A stretch of 64,000 bases of DNA from Allomyces arbusculus (taxonomy: Eukaryota; Blastocladiomycota; Blastocladiomycetes; Blastocladiales; Blastocladiaceae): contig JADHYV010000036.1 of the NCBI GenBank assembly GCA_027604705.1, positions 178,483 through 242,482 on the forward strand, written 5' to 3'. Shown one piece after another: positions 33,110-44,200 of the stretch (within the stretch, counting starts at the first letter, position 1; each line of letters starts with the position of its first letter). The position numbers and the translations under genes are program-made. Under the pieces are notes generated by a model. The model saw only the letters and a program-made list of their open reading frames with translations, was not told where the DNA came from and made no database searches.

Positions 33110-34265
33110 AGTATACGGTGTCGGGTGCGGGCCGGCCGTGACGCGAATCGACACGCGCGGTCGACGAGCGGAGCGGGTCGTGGTCCTGCAGGTGCTGGCG
33201 CATTTTACACGGAGGACAGTCGTAGTTGTGGGCATCTCGATGACCCAGTTTGTGAATGCGCTCTTGGGTCGTCGAGTTGCGCGCCGGCAATTTATGACTG
33301 CTGGCAGGACAAGGGCTGGATGTCGATCAGAGTCGCCGCTTGCTCCCTGTGCCGAGAAATCGCCGGATGAAGCGCCCTGGCACCACCTCGGCGCCTGCGC
33401 GGCACCGTGACAACGCAGTTCTGCCGGACGACCTGGCATTGCAGGTGCATCCGTGATTTCCTGCTCACCTTCACAAAATGGACACGGCAAAACGATTGCC
33501 AGGCCCGAGCCAGCCGTTCAAATCGAGCTGCTCAGCTCACTCATTTAGTCCTTTTCAAGCAACGGAAACGCCTTCCGTGGACTGCCAGACCGATGCATCA
33601 TCACACTGTTCAACGACCGTGGACAGTCGCCACTGGGGGATCTCGGCGGCCTTTCGTCGCTGTCAACGCCGCCGACGCGTTCGCCTACTACTCACCCACC
33701 CGTGCTGCAGCACCTGATGCACCTGTGCAGGATCATGCACAGATCAGTCTAGCCACTCTTCAGACCAAGCAAGCGGTGGCGCGCGTTGCTGCAGGCCCCA
33801 CAAGGATCAGGTGCGCCGTTCAAAGTAGCCAGCGCACATCATCCGCCCGACACGGCTCGATTGACGCCACTTATCAGACGTCTGTGCACTCATTGTTTAG
33901 TTCCATGTGCAAAGGCTATCTTTAGTGCCAAGAGAACCTGGGCCGTAGCAAGGTCATGTTGGAGACGGCGACGCGTGCGGTAAAACAGGGAGTTGGTAGC
34001 GGCGGTGTGGTACCGTTGCGGCAGCACGAGGTGCACATCGCGTTCGAGACGCGAGTGAAAGCAGAGGTGCAGGCGCGAGACATGCGCGAGACACACACAC
34101 ATGTGGCAAGTCACGCCTTAATGACGTGGCCGCATTTCCATTCGAAGTTCAGCGCGAGCGGCAACTCGCGGCTTCTCCACATCCGAAAGCAGCACCAGCT
34201 CGTCCACAGCACTTCCTTGCCCAGCGACACTGTGCAACCGCATCGAGTAACTCTGCCGTCGCGCC
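33110..34265. other. Intergenic region, about 1.15 kb
   Basis: It lies upstream of the broken paralogue (minus) and the FAM47-like gene (plus). Open frames are short and without domain. If the broken paralogue once had the coiled-coil and acidic N-terminal regions, no recognisable trace of them remains here. Confidence 0.5.
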
Positions 34266-35975
34266 ATGCGGCCCGTGAGCGCGCCGAGTGGGCGCGTCGC
34301 CACAGGATGCCGCCAGCCCAGCGACTATCGACGAGCACCACCCGTGCCGCCACCCCCTCCACCGTTACGCACCGTCGAATCAAGCACGCGCCTGCTGCTG
34401 CCGTTTGCCGTGACTTGCTCGCCGCTCCTGCCGCGATCGCCGACCGGCAGTGCCGACGGTGCAGCTACCAGCAGCAGCAGCAGTACTGGCCAGTCGCGGT
34501 GGCTCGACCAGTTTTTGCTCGTCAAGGGACTCGGCGTGCTCGCGCTCGTCGTCGGCTCTGACGAAATCGTCGATGCCCTCTTGCTCGACCTTGTCCACCC
34601 GGTCGCGCAAGACGAGGACGAGGACGAGGACGCGCAGCGCGCCGCCATCAACGGCTTGCACGTACAAGTCTTCACGTGGCTCGCCGCGTTCCATGCCGAG
34701 CAGCGGGCTCTGCACACCATGGAGACGTCGGCGAGCAAGAGCCGCCAAGCATCTGCCGCATCCCCAGCACCACCCGGGAAACGGCCTGCGAGTGCACCAA
34801 CTGCAAGAGGACGCTGTGTTGCGCAGGCGGATCCGCCAAGAGTGCTCGATCACGAGCGAGCGCGCGAAATCGTGCACAATTTGGTTCACGACGTGGTCAC
34901 AGCGGCGCAACAGGACGATGCCGACTGTCCCGTCCTCGACCTGCTCGTCAACGAGTACCGCGTCCCGCTCCATGCCTTCTCCGAACACGACATTCTCGCT
35001 GAGCGCGACGCAATGCACGCAAACTACCCAGAGCTCTATCGGTGCGTCGATCCCGTGCTCAGCTTTGTTCACCGGCCAGCCTCTCATCAGACCAGAAGAA
35101 TAGGACACTTGAGCTCGATATGGACCTTGGCCTGGACAGTCCGAGTACGAGCGACCAGGCCAATCCCCTGCCGCGCGACTTTGGTCTCGAGAAAATCATG
35201 CTCGCCGTGACTGCTGACCCGTCGACCCCTTCCTCCTCATCTGCACCACCTGCGACTCACCCAGCACCCTCCACGCACCGCAAGTACACCGGCCTGCGCA
35301 CGGCGCGCATCATTGACGCGACCACCAAGCCCACCACCCCTCAGTGGGCAACGACGCGCGACCGGATCGCTTGGCTGCAACAGACCTACGCCGCCACACC
35401 TGGGACCGCATCCGTCGCGGTAGCACCGCGGTTCCACGGCGCCGAGGAAGCCGTACTACCGCTCGAGGTCGCCGCGCACGTTCAAAAACAGGTGCAGTCG
35501 GCCGCGTGCCGTGCGCGACCGTCTTCAACACGCGAGCCGCGAAACCTGGTCCGGTGGTCCGACGACACAGTGGAGAAGGTGCCTGTGCGCAATTCGCGCA
35601 AGTACGGCGCGTGGTATTTCCCACCAGCGCAGTGGAAAGCCGTTCAACGGCGTCGGGCATCCGAGAGTTCGGGTGCCAATGCAGGCGGCTTGGTGCGAGT
35701 CTTGGCGAGGTTTTCTCATTTCGAGCGCGTCGCTTACCTGTCTTTCTTTGTAGTCCTCAGGACCAGCAGGCCCAGCGTCGTCGCTCTCGAAGCGCATCCA
35801 CGACCTCGAGACTCGTGTTGCGGCCGCGCATGCCGCGGAGAGTGAATTGCTTGTCCCGCGGCATGCGCGCAGCGGGTCGCGCGGGGTGCATTTTGCTACC
35901 GGGGCGTCGCTTCAGAGCATGGATCGACTGGCACGGCCGCACAGCACAATCCATCTCGACGCGAAAGGAACTTAA
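34266..35975 (+). CDS. FAM47-like protein, possible flagellar component
   Basis: Three exons, 34266-35041, 35104-35692 and 35754-35975, give 528 residues; donors are GTGCGT and GTGCGA and phase is kept throughout. The start is followed by a Pro-rich stretch (PPVPPPPPPLRT), then helices (WLDQFLLVKGLGVLALVVGS) and an acidic run. The middle holds VLDLLVNEYRVPLHAFSEHD. Near the end of exon 2 is RKYGAWYFPPAQWKAV, resembling the YGAWYLxPxxWKK motif near the C-terminus of animal FAM47 proteins. Exon 3 adds a short coiled coil (LSKRIHDLETRVAAAHAAE). The FAM47 link rests on this motif from memory, so function is unassigned. The first acceptor (AATAG) was chosen because other AGs give a stop or the wrong phase. 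Confidence 0.6.
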
Positions 35976-36810
35976 CGAAAGTAACTGTCCTGAACATGAT
36001 TTGCATCTTTCTGTCCGTCGTTTTGGCTTCCTGGTCGTCCAAATTCGCACATCAGCTCGCACACGCGAAAAACATCAGACCAGGACATCACTGGCCGAGG
36101 CACACGCAGCTTTGCTGTGAGGACAGGTGCCTGATGGATCCTTGCACGTCGTCGCCATAGTGGCGGTGCTGAAATTCTCTGAACCCATTGTCCCGTTTTT
36201 TGTCGGCCGAGCTCAAGAGCAAGGCGAAGCCTTTCCACGGGTCGCGCGTGCGTTGATTTGGGGAGGTGGTTGTGGGTGGCATGACCGGAGTGCCGTTTTT
36301 GTGCGCTCTTGCCGCGCTCGCATCGGTTATTTCGAGCTCGCATCGCTTTTTGTACTCGCGCCGTTTTGCCGTACTCGCGTTGTTCTGTCTTGATCGCTTC
36401 GTTTTGACCTCTTCGCGTCGTTGTCTTCCCCGCATCATTTTGTTACTGCCATTTCTAGGCGTTGGTCTTGTCCTTGGCGCTTTTGTGCTGGATGAGCGGG
36501 TGTCAGCGCTCAAATTTGCGTCGGAATCGAACTCCTTTGCCGTAGCATTTGATCTTTGATAAGGAAAAACAGCTCGGAACGCTTGCCTTTGCTTGCCAGC
36601 ATGACGTTGATTCAAAGTCGCCAAACGGCCGTGTGTGAGTGCTATCCATGGCGTCTTTGTGACCATGGTTTGCAACGTGCATCCGTCTCGCGCGGCGACC
36701 ATTCCCCCGAGCATGGCCCAGCAAAGCAACCGAAATCTACTGAAAAACGACAAAGCAACCGCTCAAGGCCCCACCGTTCCCACTTCCCCCTCGACGCGCC
36801 ATTCCTCGGC
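35976..36810. other. Convergent intergenic region, about 835 bases
   Basis: T-rich on the plus strand between about 36280 and 36560. A minus-strand frame (36753-36088, 221 codons, Lys/Arg-rich) crosses it but has no domain or conserved feature; I treat it as chance. It holds the two 3' ends. Confidence 0.45.
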
Positions 36811-39800
36811 CTACACCGCCGCCGCCGCTGCTGCCGCGGCATTTGCCGCATTCTTCTGGCTCAGCGTGATCTTATCCCCGAGCGCGAGCGCGATCCCCTG
36901 CGTCTTCGACCGAATCCGGATATGTCCGACAATCGACCCGGCGGCCGTGCGCTCCACGCACAAATTCGCGAGCGCGTCCTCACCAAACACCGATTTCGCG
37001 TACAAGTTGGCCGCCAAGACACCGCAATCGCCCTCGAGCGCGTGGTCGGGCGTGAGGCACGCCATGTTGGTCGCGGCCATCACCTGCTTCAAGTAGGCGC
37101 GCAGCTGGTCGGCGGCGGACCCAGCTGCGGCCGCGTCGCCGACCGCGGGCGTGGCGACATTTACCTTATTCTCCCACTCAAACTCGGTCCACATGGCGCG
37201 GAACTGCGTTTCCGAGCACGCGGCGGCGTGGATGTAATCCATGATATCGATATGGATATCGTTGAGAATCACGCACCGCGCATCGAGCGCGCCCATGTCG
37301 TAGACGATATTGCCGAAAATCACGCCTGTTTCCGTCGAGGCCACCTTGATATGCGCCTTGACCGTGTGGTACGACTTGGGCGCGAGGTTCACGGCCTGCG
37401 GGCGTTCGACGAGCTTCAGGTCCCCGAGCGTCGCAAATTCGAGCGCGAGGTTCTGCAACGTGCTCGTGGTCTGGTTCACGATCAGCACGTCGAGAACGAT
37501 GTCGAACTGGTGCACGGTCACGTAGGCCTCGGCATAGACCGGGTCCGAGAACCCCGTCAGTTGCACGACGCGGTTCAGCTTATTATCCGGCGCGGCACCG
37601 GCGGTACTCGCGTCCCGCCCGGTCGCCCGCGTCAAGTCGCGCTCGTAATCGTCATCGTCCAGCCGATCCTCGGCGGCTGCGGCGACACGTTTCAGGACAC
37701 CAAACGAAATCGGGTCCTCGACCTGCACGACCGGCGCGTTCTTGGCGGCCGACGCCGACTTGGACTTATCCTGCACGGCCAAGAGCCGCGCAAACGCCGA
37801 CCGGCACGACGCCAAGTAGACGTCCTGCACTTCGCGCGGCGCCTGTTCCTCGGCCATCGTCGCCAGGCACTGCGTGACGCGGTCGCGCGAGTCCTCGTCC
37901 ATGGCGCCCGACGCGAGCCCGTGCCGCAGAACGTGCGACAAAATCCACATGCCGTCAGCGGCCGTCTTGTGTGCGGCGGGCGAGTCGGCGCCCTCCGCGG
38001 CACGCACGCGCAGGACCAACTTGGTCAAACACGTCGCGAGGACGGCGCCGGTAAAGTAATCGCCGTTGTGCAGGAGCGCCTGCAGCGGCGGCTTGCGCTT
38101 GGCGAGGTCGAGCGCGCCGGCGGTCGTTGTCAAAGCCGTCTGCGTCGCGTAGGACCCGTCGGCGAGAACCTTGCTGGTCGTGGTCGTGGTCACCGACAGC
38201 GACCCGGGCCGCGGCGAGTTGGGCACGCTCGATGCCGATGCGGGTTCCGCTGAGGCCGACTCCATGCGCACAATCTCGCCAAGACTCGTCTGGATCGCGT
38301 CAATCACGGCTGGCACGAGTTCGGCGGGCGCATACTCGCCCATGATCCAGAGCGCGCCGCGCGCGACTTTGCCGGACTTCAAGTCATTCAGCGACGCGAC
38401 GAGCTTGGTGACGATCTCGGCGCGCAGGTCCGGGAACCGCTCGACGACTTCGCGCACAAACGCGACCACGTCCACGGCCGACGCGTTCGACGGATCCCCG
38501 AGGAAATCCATGAGCGTGGCGACGGCCGACGGCGCAACACTTGGGAACTGGACGGCGCACGTGTGAATCGTCTGAATGAGCAACTGCCGGAACTCGGCGG
38601 CCTTGTCCCCCGCCGTAGGGTCCTGCGTCTTGACGAGTTCCTTTTTCAGGACGGCGACGACCTGGTCGACGTTGCGCGGCGTCGTCATGTCGAGCGCGAC
38701 CGCGCAGCACGTGCGGCGCACTTCCATGTCGGGCGTCGCCAGGACGCGGAGAAGGTCGAGCGCGAGCTCGTCCCCGGCGAGCCGGTCGTGCCGGTCGAGC
38801 AGTTCGCGAATGCGTGCGAGCACGATCAGTTTGACGTTCGTGTCGGCCGCTTTGTGCAGGAGCGTCACGTAGCACTGGGCCGCGGCCTTGACGGCCTCGG
38901 GCGCCGACGTCAGGGACACCAAAGATGACGCGGCCTCGTACTTGACGGCCAAGTCGGGCGACCCGAGCAGCGCGTAGAGCAGCTTGAGGTACTTGAGTCG
39001 CTCGGCCGCGTTCGCGCGCGCCTCCTTGCGCACGAGCTCGATCACGGCGAGCTGCACGTGCTCGTCAAACGTCGGGATCTGCGCGGCGACCGAGGCCAGG
39101 TACTGAATGGCCAAGTCGGGCGCCGTGTTCTGCAGCATGACAAAGGCGTTGCGGCGGCACGCCATGTCGGTTTCCTTGGTGAGCAGCTCGGCGATGCGTG
39201 TGGGCGCGTCCGGGAAGAGGACTTGGTTGTGTTTATAGAGCGAGTAGACGGCGAAAATGGCGTTTTTCCGCACGTACGGGTGGCGGTGGTCCTGGTACCG
39301 TAACGCGATGCGACGGTGAGAGATCAGCGGCCGGGACACGAGAAATGCGGAATAAAAAAAATACACAAACCAGGTTCTGCCGGCACGAAGGGACCAAGGG
39401 CTCGAGCAGCTCGGCGTCGCGCAGCTTGCAGACCATGCGCAGCGAGGCGCCGCGAATGTACTCGTTGGGGTGCTGGAGGTCATTGCGGAGCGCGTTGCTA
39501 CGCAAAAAATAAAGCAACCATCGTCAGATTCTCGCAGAAATGACCGCTCAACAGGATCAGCAATCCACGCACCAGACGAGAATCATTTCCTGCTTGAGCT
39601 TGCCGTCGGCATTGTGCTTGGGCACGACTTCCCAGTAGAGGTTGAGCAGCTTTTTCAGCGGCTTCGATCGCGACGGCATAACGTAGCGAATGACTTGCAT
39701 GAGCAGCTGCGTGCCGTAGGGCTCGCCGTTGAGCATGCTGCGCAGGAGCTTTTTCATGGTGGCGATCTTCACGTCATCGGACCCTTTTTCGAGCGCCGAC

Positions 39801-39874
39801 CTGAGCGACTCGAGCGTGGGCGCGTCGGCCGAGTCGAGCGCACGAATTACCGTGTAGCACGCCGTGTCGGTCAT
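36811..39874 (-). CDS. Coatomer subunit beta (beta-COP)
   Basis: Core adaptor subunit of the COPI coat, which carries cargo from Golgi to ER and within the Golgi. Three exons, 39874-39573, 39497-39371 and 39291-36811, give 969 residues, against roughly 950-970 in the family. Splicing restores [20 protein letters not shown] and [18 protein letters not shown]. The N-terminal two-thirds is a HEAT-like helical solenoid with family signatures [25 protein letters not shown] and [11 protein letters not shown] central linker (about 500-660) follows, then the appendage with [20 protein letters not shown] and the C-terminal platform containing [27 protein letters not shown]. The final residues are an alanine run. 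It is divergent from the F-box-like gene. Confidence 0.97.
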
Positions 39875-40613
39875 GGTGGGTGGATTGGTTGGGTCGCGTA
39901 AAAATGGGGCCGGGATCGTGTCGCTGCAAGGCAGGTCCGGGCGGGCGAGTCCTGCGGGTCCTGCTTCTCCAAGGTAGCCGCGGTGGCAGCGCGTCGGCTG
40001 CAGCAAGTTGCGGTGGTTGTTGGCCGCCGTCGGTTGGTTGGTCGCGCGTCGCGTCGTGCGTCGCGGTCGTGGTCGCCACGCTGTGATCTCCCGAAAAGAG
40101 CGCGTGGCGACGGAGGTGGAGACTATGGGCAGGGACCGACACGCGCGCGGCGCACGAGCACGCGGGCGCACGTGCAAGAAGCCAATGGTCCCTGCCGACT
40201 TGCGAAGCTCGGAAGGGACGGCGGCGTCGTTATGACGCCTTCTGAGCCACCGTGAGTCAAGAAGCATCGGTCCCTTGTACTGCTCGGGCCGCGGTCGCCT
40301 GGTCGCTGTTCCGCCCTTCGCGCTGCCAACAGCACTGGGCCGCCGCCCGCTGCCGTGGTCCACGCTGCTGGCCACCCAGTGCAACCGGGCACGACGACGC
40401 GACGCGCGCCGATGCGCTTGAACCGCCGATGCGCGCGGCCACGACGGCGCGCCGCCTGCGCCCGCCAACGCGCCGATTCCTGCCTCGGTCTCCGAGCCAT
40501 GCTGCCCTGCGCCGCGTCGCCTGGCGCGGCCCCCTCTCTCGCGCGACCGCGACGGCCTGCGCTCCAACAGCCCGCACCGACGACAAGCACCGCGACCCGC
40601 GACGACCCGCGCC
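39875..40613. other. Divergent promoter region, about 740 bases
   Basis: It lies between beta-COP (minus) and the F-box-like gene (plus). A minus frame runs upstream of the beta-COP ATG to about 41041, but its product is Arg/Gly/Ala-rich and unconserved. I see no TATA-like box. Confidence 0.5.
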
Positions 40614-43199
40614 ATGGCCACGCCGCCGCCCGCCGCCCCGTGCCCGTGCCCGACCGCGCCACCGCCGCCGATGCTGGGGCCCGCGGGTCGACGCGGCCGC
40701 CATGGATCAGCTGCACCCGCACCGGCCGTGCTCGACCCGATCCCCCTTGAACTGTGCGCACTCGGTTTGGGCTCCACCCACGGATCCTCCGCTTGTTGCA
40801 GCACCTCGGCCTCCAGCACCGGCACCAGTCCGAGCCCTCGCCCCTGTCCCGGCAGCAGCAGCCCCCGCAACAGCCCGAGCCCCAGTGCGCGTCCGCATCC
40901 GACGCCGCGTCCACCAACGACCGCCGCTGCGCCATCGCCGCACCTGTCCCTGCCAGAATGCGTCTCGCACGACGCGCTCGCACACATTGCCGCGCACCTC
41001 GCTGCGCACGACCGCGCCGCGCTGCTCGCCTTCTCGCGCACGTGCCGCGCCGCCTACCGCGCCGCGCACCCGGCCGTCTGGCGCGTCTGGCGCGTCGCGC
41101 TGGCAAGGCTCGCGCCGTTACCGCTCGACCTGTGCGAGATCGCCTGCGGCGCGCCTGTGGTGGTGCCGCCGAACACGGAACCCGTGCGCGTCGCGGCCCG
41201 GCCCGGCCGCCTGTTCCTGACCGTGCAACGCGCGGGCGTCTTCATAAACGTTCCCGGTCCAGGCCCGAACCCGCACATCCACGATGCAACCAGCGAGTCC
41301 AACGGACCAAACGCGGGCCACGATCCACGCGCACGTGCCTTCGATGCTGCTGAAAAGGGCGTCCGCGGATGGCACGCGGCGTATCCGCTGCCCCTCGTGC
41401 ACGTGCGGTCGCTGCACCTGGCGCTGACGCGGCTGCTGGCGCCCGTCGACATCGACACGCTGCTCGTCCTGCTGGCGCATATGCCACACGTGCGCCGGCT
41501 CGCCGTTGACCTCGATACCCCGTCGGTCCCGCTCGCGCACCTCGTCCATGCCGCGCACGACCGGCTCGAGGCCGTGGCCGTGCGGTGCACTGGCGCCATC
41601 GACTGCACGGGGATCACCTCCCTGACCTTACCGCGATGCACGCGCATGTCATTGACCTCGCGGCTCGGCGCGTCCACGCTGCTCGTCCCGTCGATGCCGC
41701 ACTGCACGTCGCTCGCCGTGCACACGCAACAAGCGCCGACCGCTCTCCTCGCGCAAATCTGGCGCGCCGACTGCCCCACTGTCCCGAACTTGCGTGCGAT
41801 CTCGCTCGTCATGCGCGTCTCGGCGCTCGAGTGGGTTGTGCTCCCACCACACCCACCGTCGTCCCTCCGCCGAATCCACGTGCGCTTACCGTCCGAATGG
41901 CTGTTTGAGCCGGACGGCCCGCCACTGCCCTTGGTCGACGAATTCGTGCTCGACGGCGACGTGGCTGAGGGGCCCGCCGTGGTCCCGTCATTCCCTGCAT
42001 CGTTTTCGTTCCTCGCGCGGTTCCCAAACCTGACCAGCGTCACGCTCGACGCGCTCGCTCTGCAAATGCACCATGTTCGTGCCCTCGCCGCGGCGTCGCC
42101 CGCGTTGCGCTCGCTTGCGACCACCTCGTGCTCGTTGGTCTTGGGGGACGACCTCGACGACGAGACGCCGGTCATGTTCCGGGCGCTCGAGAGCTGGACG
42201 GCCGCGACGAGTGTCGCCGCGGTGTTGCAATCGCACCTCAATGCGCCGCTGCTCACGTATTTGGCGCTGTACGGCGGCGGACCGATGAATGCGGCTGCAG
42301 ACATCAACGTCGCGCACTGGCCGTCGCTCGCCGACATTCGCACCTACGCGACCGCACCGCTGACGGTCACGGGCACGTCGCACTGCGCGCACTTGACGGA
42401 CATCCACCTGCTCGATGCGGCACATACGTGTCTAGACCTACCCCCCACCCTCGCCCGCGCGACATTCCCGATCCGGCTTGTGCACGCCCTGCCGCACCCG
42501 GTGCATTGCGATCACCTCACGGTGCACGCGATGGGCGAGCTCGAATCGTTCCTGTGGGCCGCGCCGCCGGCTCATGTCACCGCCGAAACGTTGGTGCTCG
42601 ACGGCACGCACGCGCCGCTGTGGTGGTCGGTCGGCGCGATCCAGACGATGCTCGATTCCCACGCGCGGATCGAAGTTCTCGGCGAACAAGGACATGTCCT
42701 CGTCGAACCGGGCGACGAATTGCACGTACCTGACCGCGCCGTGGGGTGGCGGCATTTGCGCCGTCTGCGACTCAGCGCGCCATTGGCGCGAATCGCGGTG
42801 CATGTGCCCGTGTGGGACGCGGGCAATGTGCGCCGTCTGGTCGCGTGGGCCATCGACGGCGACGTAGTGGTCGGCGAGGAGGACCGCGTCGTGGAACTCT
42901 CGGTCCCGCGCGGCGTCGCGCGGCGCGCGGACGTCGCCGCGTTGCGGCACTGGCTGGCGGACCGCGGCGTCGGATTGATCATTGCCGAACGCGTGGACAG
43001 TGTGGCTGTGCGGCACCATTTAGAGGCGACGGAGTGGGGGAGTGAAGTGGGGAGCGGCGGCGGGGGGCCGCGCAAGGTGTCGTCGGCCAGATCGGTGAGT
43101 ACGAGTGCCGGGAGCGGCGAGGAGGAGGACGGGGAGGACAGGGATAAGGGCGTAGCGAGGTGGTACGCGGACGATGGTCGCGTCCGAGTCTTGTCGTGA
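40614..43199 (+). CDS. F-box-like, leucine-rich protein
   Basis: Single exon, 861 residues. The first 110 residues are Pro/Ser-rich. At about 113-160, LPECVSHDALAHIAAHLAAHDRAALLAFSRTCRAAYRAAH has the spacing of an F-box-like motif, the Skp1-binding module of SCF ubiquitin ligases; it is split here for length as LPECVSHDALAHIAAHL and DRAALLAFSRTCRAAY. The rest shows irregular leucine-rich repeats (for example VRSLHLALTRLLA, LTSVTLDALAL, LTDIHLLDA), expected to recognise substrates. The C-terminal 60 residues are Gly/Ser/Glu-rich and disordered. No catalytic motif is visible. The start was chosen as the first ATG; later Met codons at 40674 or 40701 are possible. The substrate is unknown. Confidence 0.7.
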   Translation: MATPPPAAPCPCPTAPPPPMLGPAGRRGRHGSAAPAPAVLDPIPLELCALGLGSTHGSSACCSTSASSTGTSPSPRPCPGSSSPRNSPSPSARPHPTPRPPTTAAAPSPHLSLPECVSHDALAHIAAHLAAHDRAALLAFSRTCRAAYRAAHPAVWRVWRVALARLAPLPLDLCEIACGAPVVVPPNTEPVRVAARPGRLFLTVQRAGVFINVPGPGPNPHIHDATSESNGPNAGHDPRARAFDAAEKGVRGWHAAYPLPLVHVRSLHLALTRLLAPVDIDTLLVLLAHMPHVRRLAVDLDTPSVPLAHLVHAAHDRLEAVAVRCTGAIDCTGITSLTLPRCTRMSLTSRLGASTLLVPSMPHCTSLAVHTQQAPTALLAQIWRADCPTVPNLRAISLVMRVSALEWVVLPPHPPSSLRRIHVRLPSEWLFEPDGPPLPLVDEFVLDGDVAEGPAVVPSFPASFSFLARFPNLTSVTLDALALQMHHVRALAAASPALRSLATTSCSLVLGDDLDDETPVMFRALESWTAATSVAAVLQSHLNAPLLTYLALYGGGPMNAAADINVAHWPSLADIRTYATAPLTVTGTSHCAHLTDIHLLDAAHTCLDLPPTLARATFPIRLVHALPHPVHCDHLTVHAMGELESFLWAAPPAHVTAETLVLDGTHAPLWWSVGAIQTMLDSHARIEVLGEQGHVLVEPGDELHVPDRAVGWRHLRRLRLSAPLARIAVHVPVWDAGNVRRLVAWAIDGDVVVGEEDRVVELSVPRGVARRADVAALRHWLADRGVGLIIAERVDSVAVRHHLEATEWGSEVGSGGGGPRKVSSARSVSTSAGSGEEEDGEDRDKGVARWYADDGRVRVLS

Positions 43200-43200
43200 C

Positions 43201-43219
43201 GAGAGAGAGAGAGAGAGAG
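43201..43219. repeat. GA dinucleotide microsatellite
   Basis: Nine and a half GA units lie directly after the stop codon of the F-box-like gene, in the convergent 3' flank. Confidence 0.9.
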
Positions 43220-43599
43220 GGTTCGAGGAGGGGCCTGAAGAGCAACGTGCCGCACATGGCCAGAGCTAGTCGCTGGTGTGATTTCATATAGTTCAAGTGA
43301 TGCCCCGACGAGTCGAGTCGACGTGCCCGTCTCCACGGACTGCCTGTGCAGGTTGTTCATTTTGGACGGTTTTTGACGCGAACGCTGCAGTCTGGGCCCT
43401 CCACCTCCTGCGTGTGCGGGTGGGGGTGGGCCATCAAAAGCCTCCACCCCGTCGTCGTCGATAAAGAACATATAGAAAAGACCCGGGTATGGATTGTTTG
43501 TGATGAATACAAGAGCTCCTTCAACCCCTCTACGGAGCACCATCGCCAACAAATCAAATCAACGAATCGGAACAAAAGAGCAAAATGCCACGATTTACG

Positions 43600-43616
43600 C
43601 CCCCCCCCCCCCCCCC
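43600..43616 (+). repeat. Homopolymer run of 17 C
   Basis: An uninterrupted C tract about 45 bases beyond the stop codon of the convergent minus-strand gene. A second, 18-base C tract lies at 53546-53563. Assembly length errors are likely at such runs. Confidence 0.9.
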
Positions 43617-43660
43617 ATATTCTACTCTAACAAAAATATTGATCACGAGCGTCACATCGC

Positions 43661-44200
43661 TCACCTCCTCACCCGGTCCTGCACCGTCGCGGCCCCTTCC
43701 TCGGGCCTATCCAGCGGTGGCGGCGCCCTGACAAGCGCCGATGGCGCGACGACCGGGACGCGTGGCGCCATGGTCATTTCCGGCACGCGTCTTGTCGCGT
43801 CTTCCCCGCTTACCGACTCGACATCATCATCGCCACCCTCCTCCACCCGCTCCACGGCGGGCGCGACCGCCGCGTACGGCGGCGGCGCGTCCGGATCGAC
43901 GCCTGCGTCGCGCCAGTGCTCGACGACGCCCAGCACGACGAACCCTGGCGTGCGCAGCCGGTTGGAGACGTGGCACCGCGGCGGTTCCGGCACGTCTGGC
44001 GGTGCGGGCGGTGGCGATTCGGCATTCGACGCGCGCCAGGACGGCGGCAGGTACCAGACGTCAGCGACGGCCGATTGGAGCGCGGCCGCGGCCTGGCCCG
44101 GTTGCGCATTAGCCTTGCGGCGGTCGAGCCAGTTGAGGACGAGTTCGATGGTGGTCAAGGTGGAGAGGACGGCGACGAGGACGATGACGAAGATGATCAT
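43661..44200 (-). CDS. Small membrane-anchored protein of unknown function
   Basis: Single exon, 179 residues. The first 24 residues, beginning MIIFVIVLVAVLSTLTTIEL, form one hydrophobic segment without a typical cleavage site, so a signal anchor is likelier than a signal peptide. LDRRKANAQ follows, making the membrane-proximal side basic. The rest is Pro/Ala/Val-rich and increasingly acidic (VEEGGDDDVESVSGEDAT), with a short ordered-looking stretch (LRTPGFVVLGVVEHWRDAG). PPPYAAV is PPxY-like, a possible WW-domain ligand. I do not recognise the family. An upstream exon is possible because a TATA-like TAAATA lies near 44510, some 300 bases upstream. Confidence 0.6.
   Translation of the reverse strand: MIIFVIVLVAVLSTLTTIELVLNWLDRRKANAQPGQAAAALQSAVADVWYLPPSWRASNAESPPPAPPDVPEPPRCHVSNRLRTPGFVVLGVVEHWRDAGVDPDAPPPYAAVAPAVERVEEGGDDDVESVSGEDATRRVPEMTMAPRVPVVAPSALVRAPPPLDRPEEGAATVQDRVRR

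Larger units (their letters stand above)
43200..43660. other. Convergent intergenic region with a poly-C tract
   Basis: About 460 bases hold the 3' ends of two converging genes, a GA microsatellite and a 17-base C run. No coding signal. Confidence 0.6.

Noticed and set aside
36088-36753. Minus-strand frame of 221 codons downstream of beta-COP
   Set aside because: Lys/Arg-rich, no domain, no promoter or splice support; T-rich plus strand explains the Lys/Asn/Arg content by chance.
39875-41041. Upstream extension of the beta-COP open frame
   Set aside because: The extension is low-complexity and precedes the conserved beta-COP start; no other beta-COP has it.
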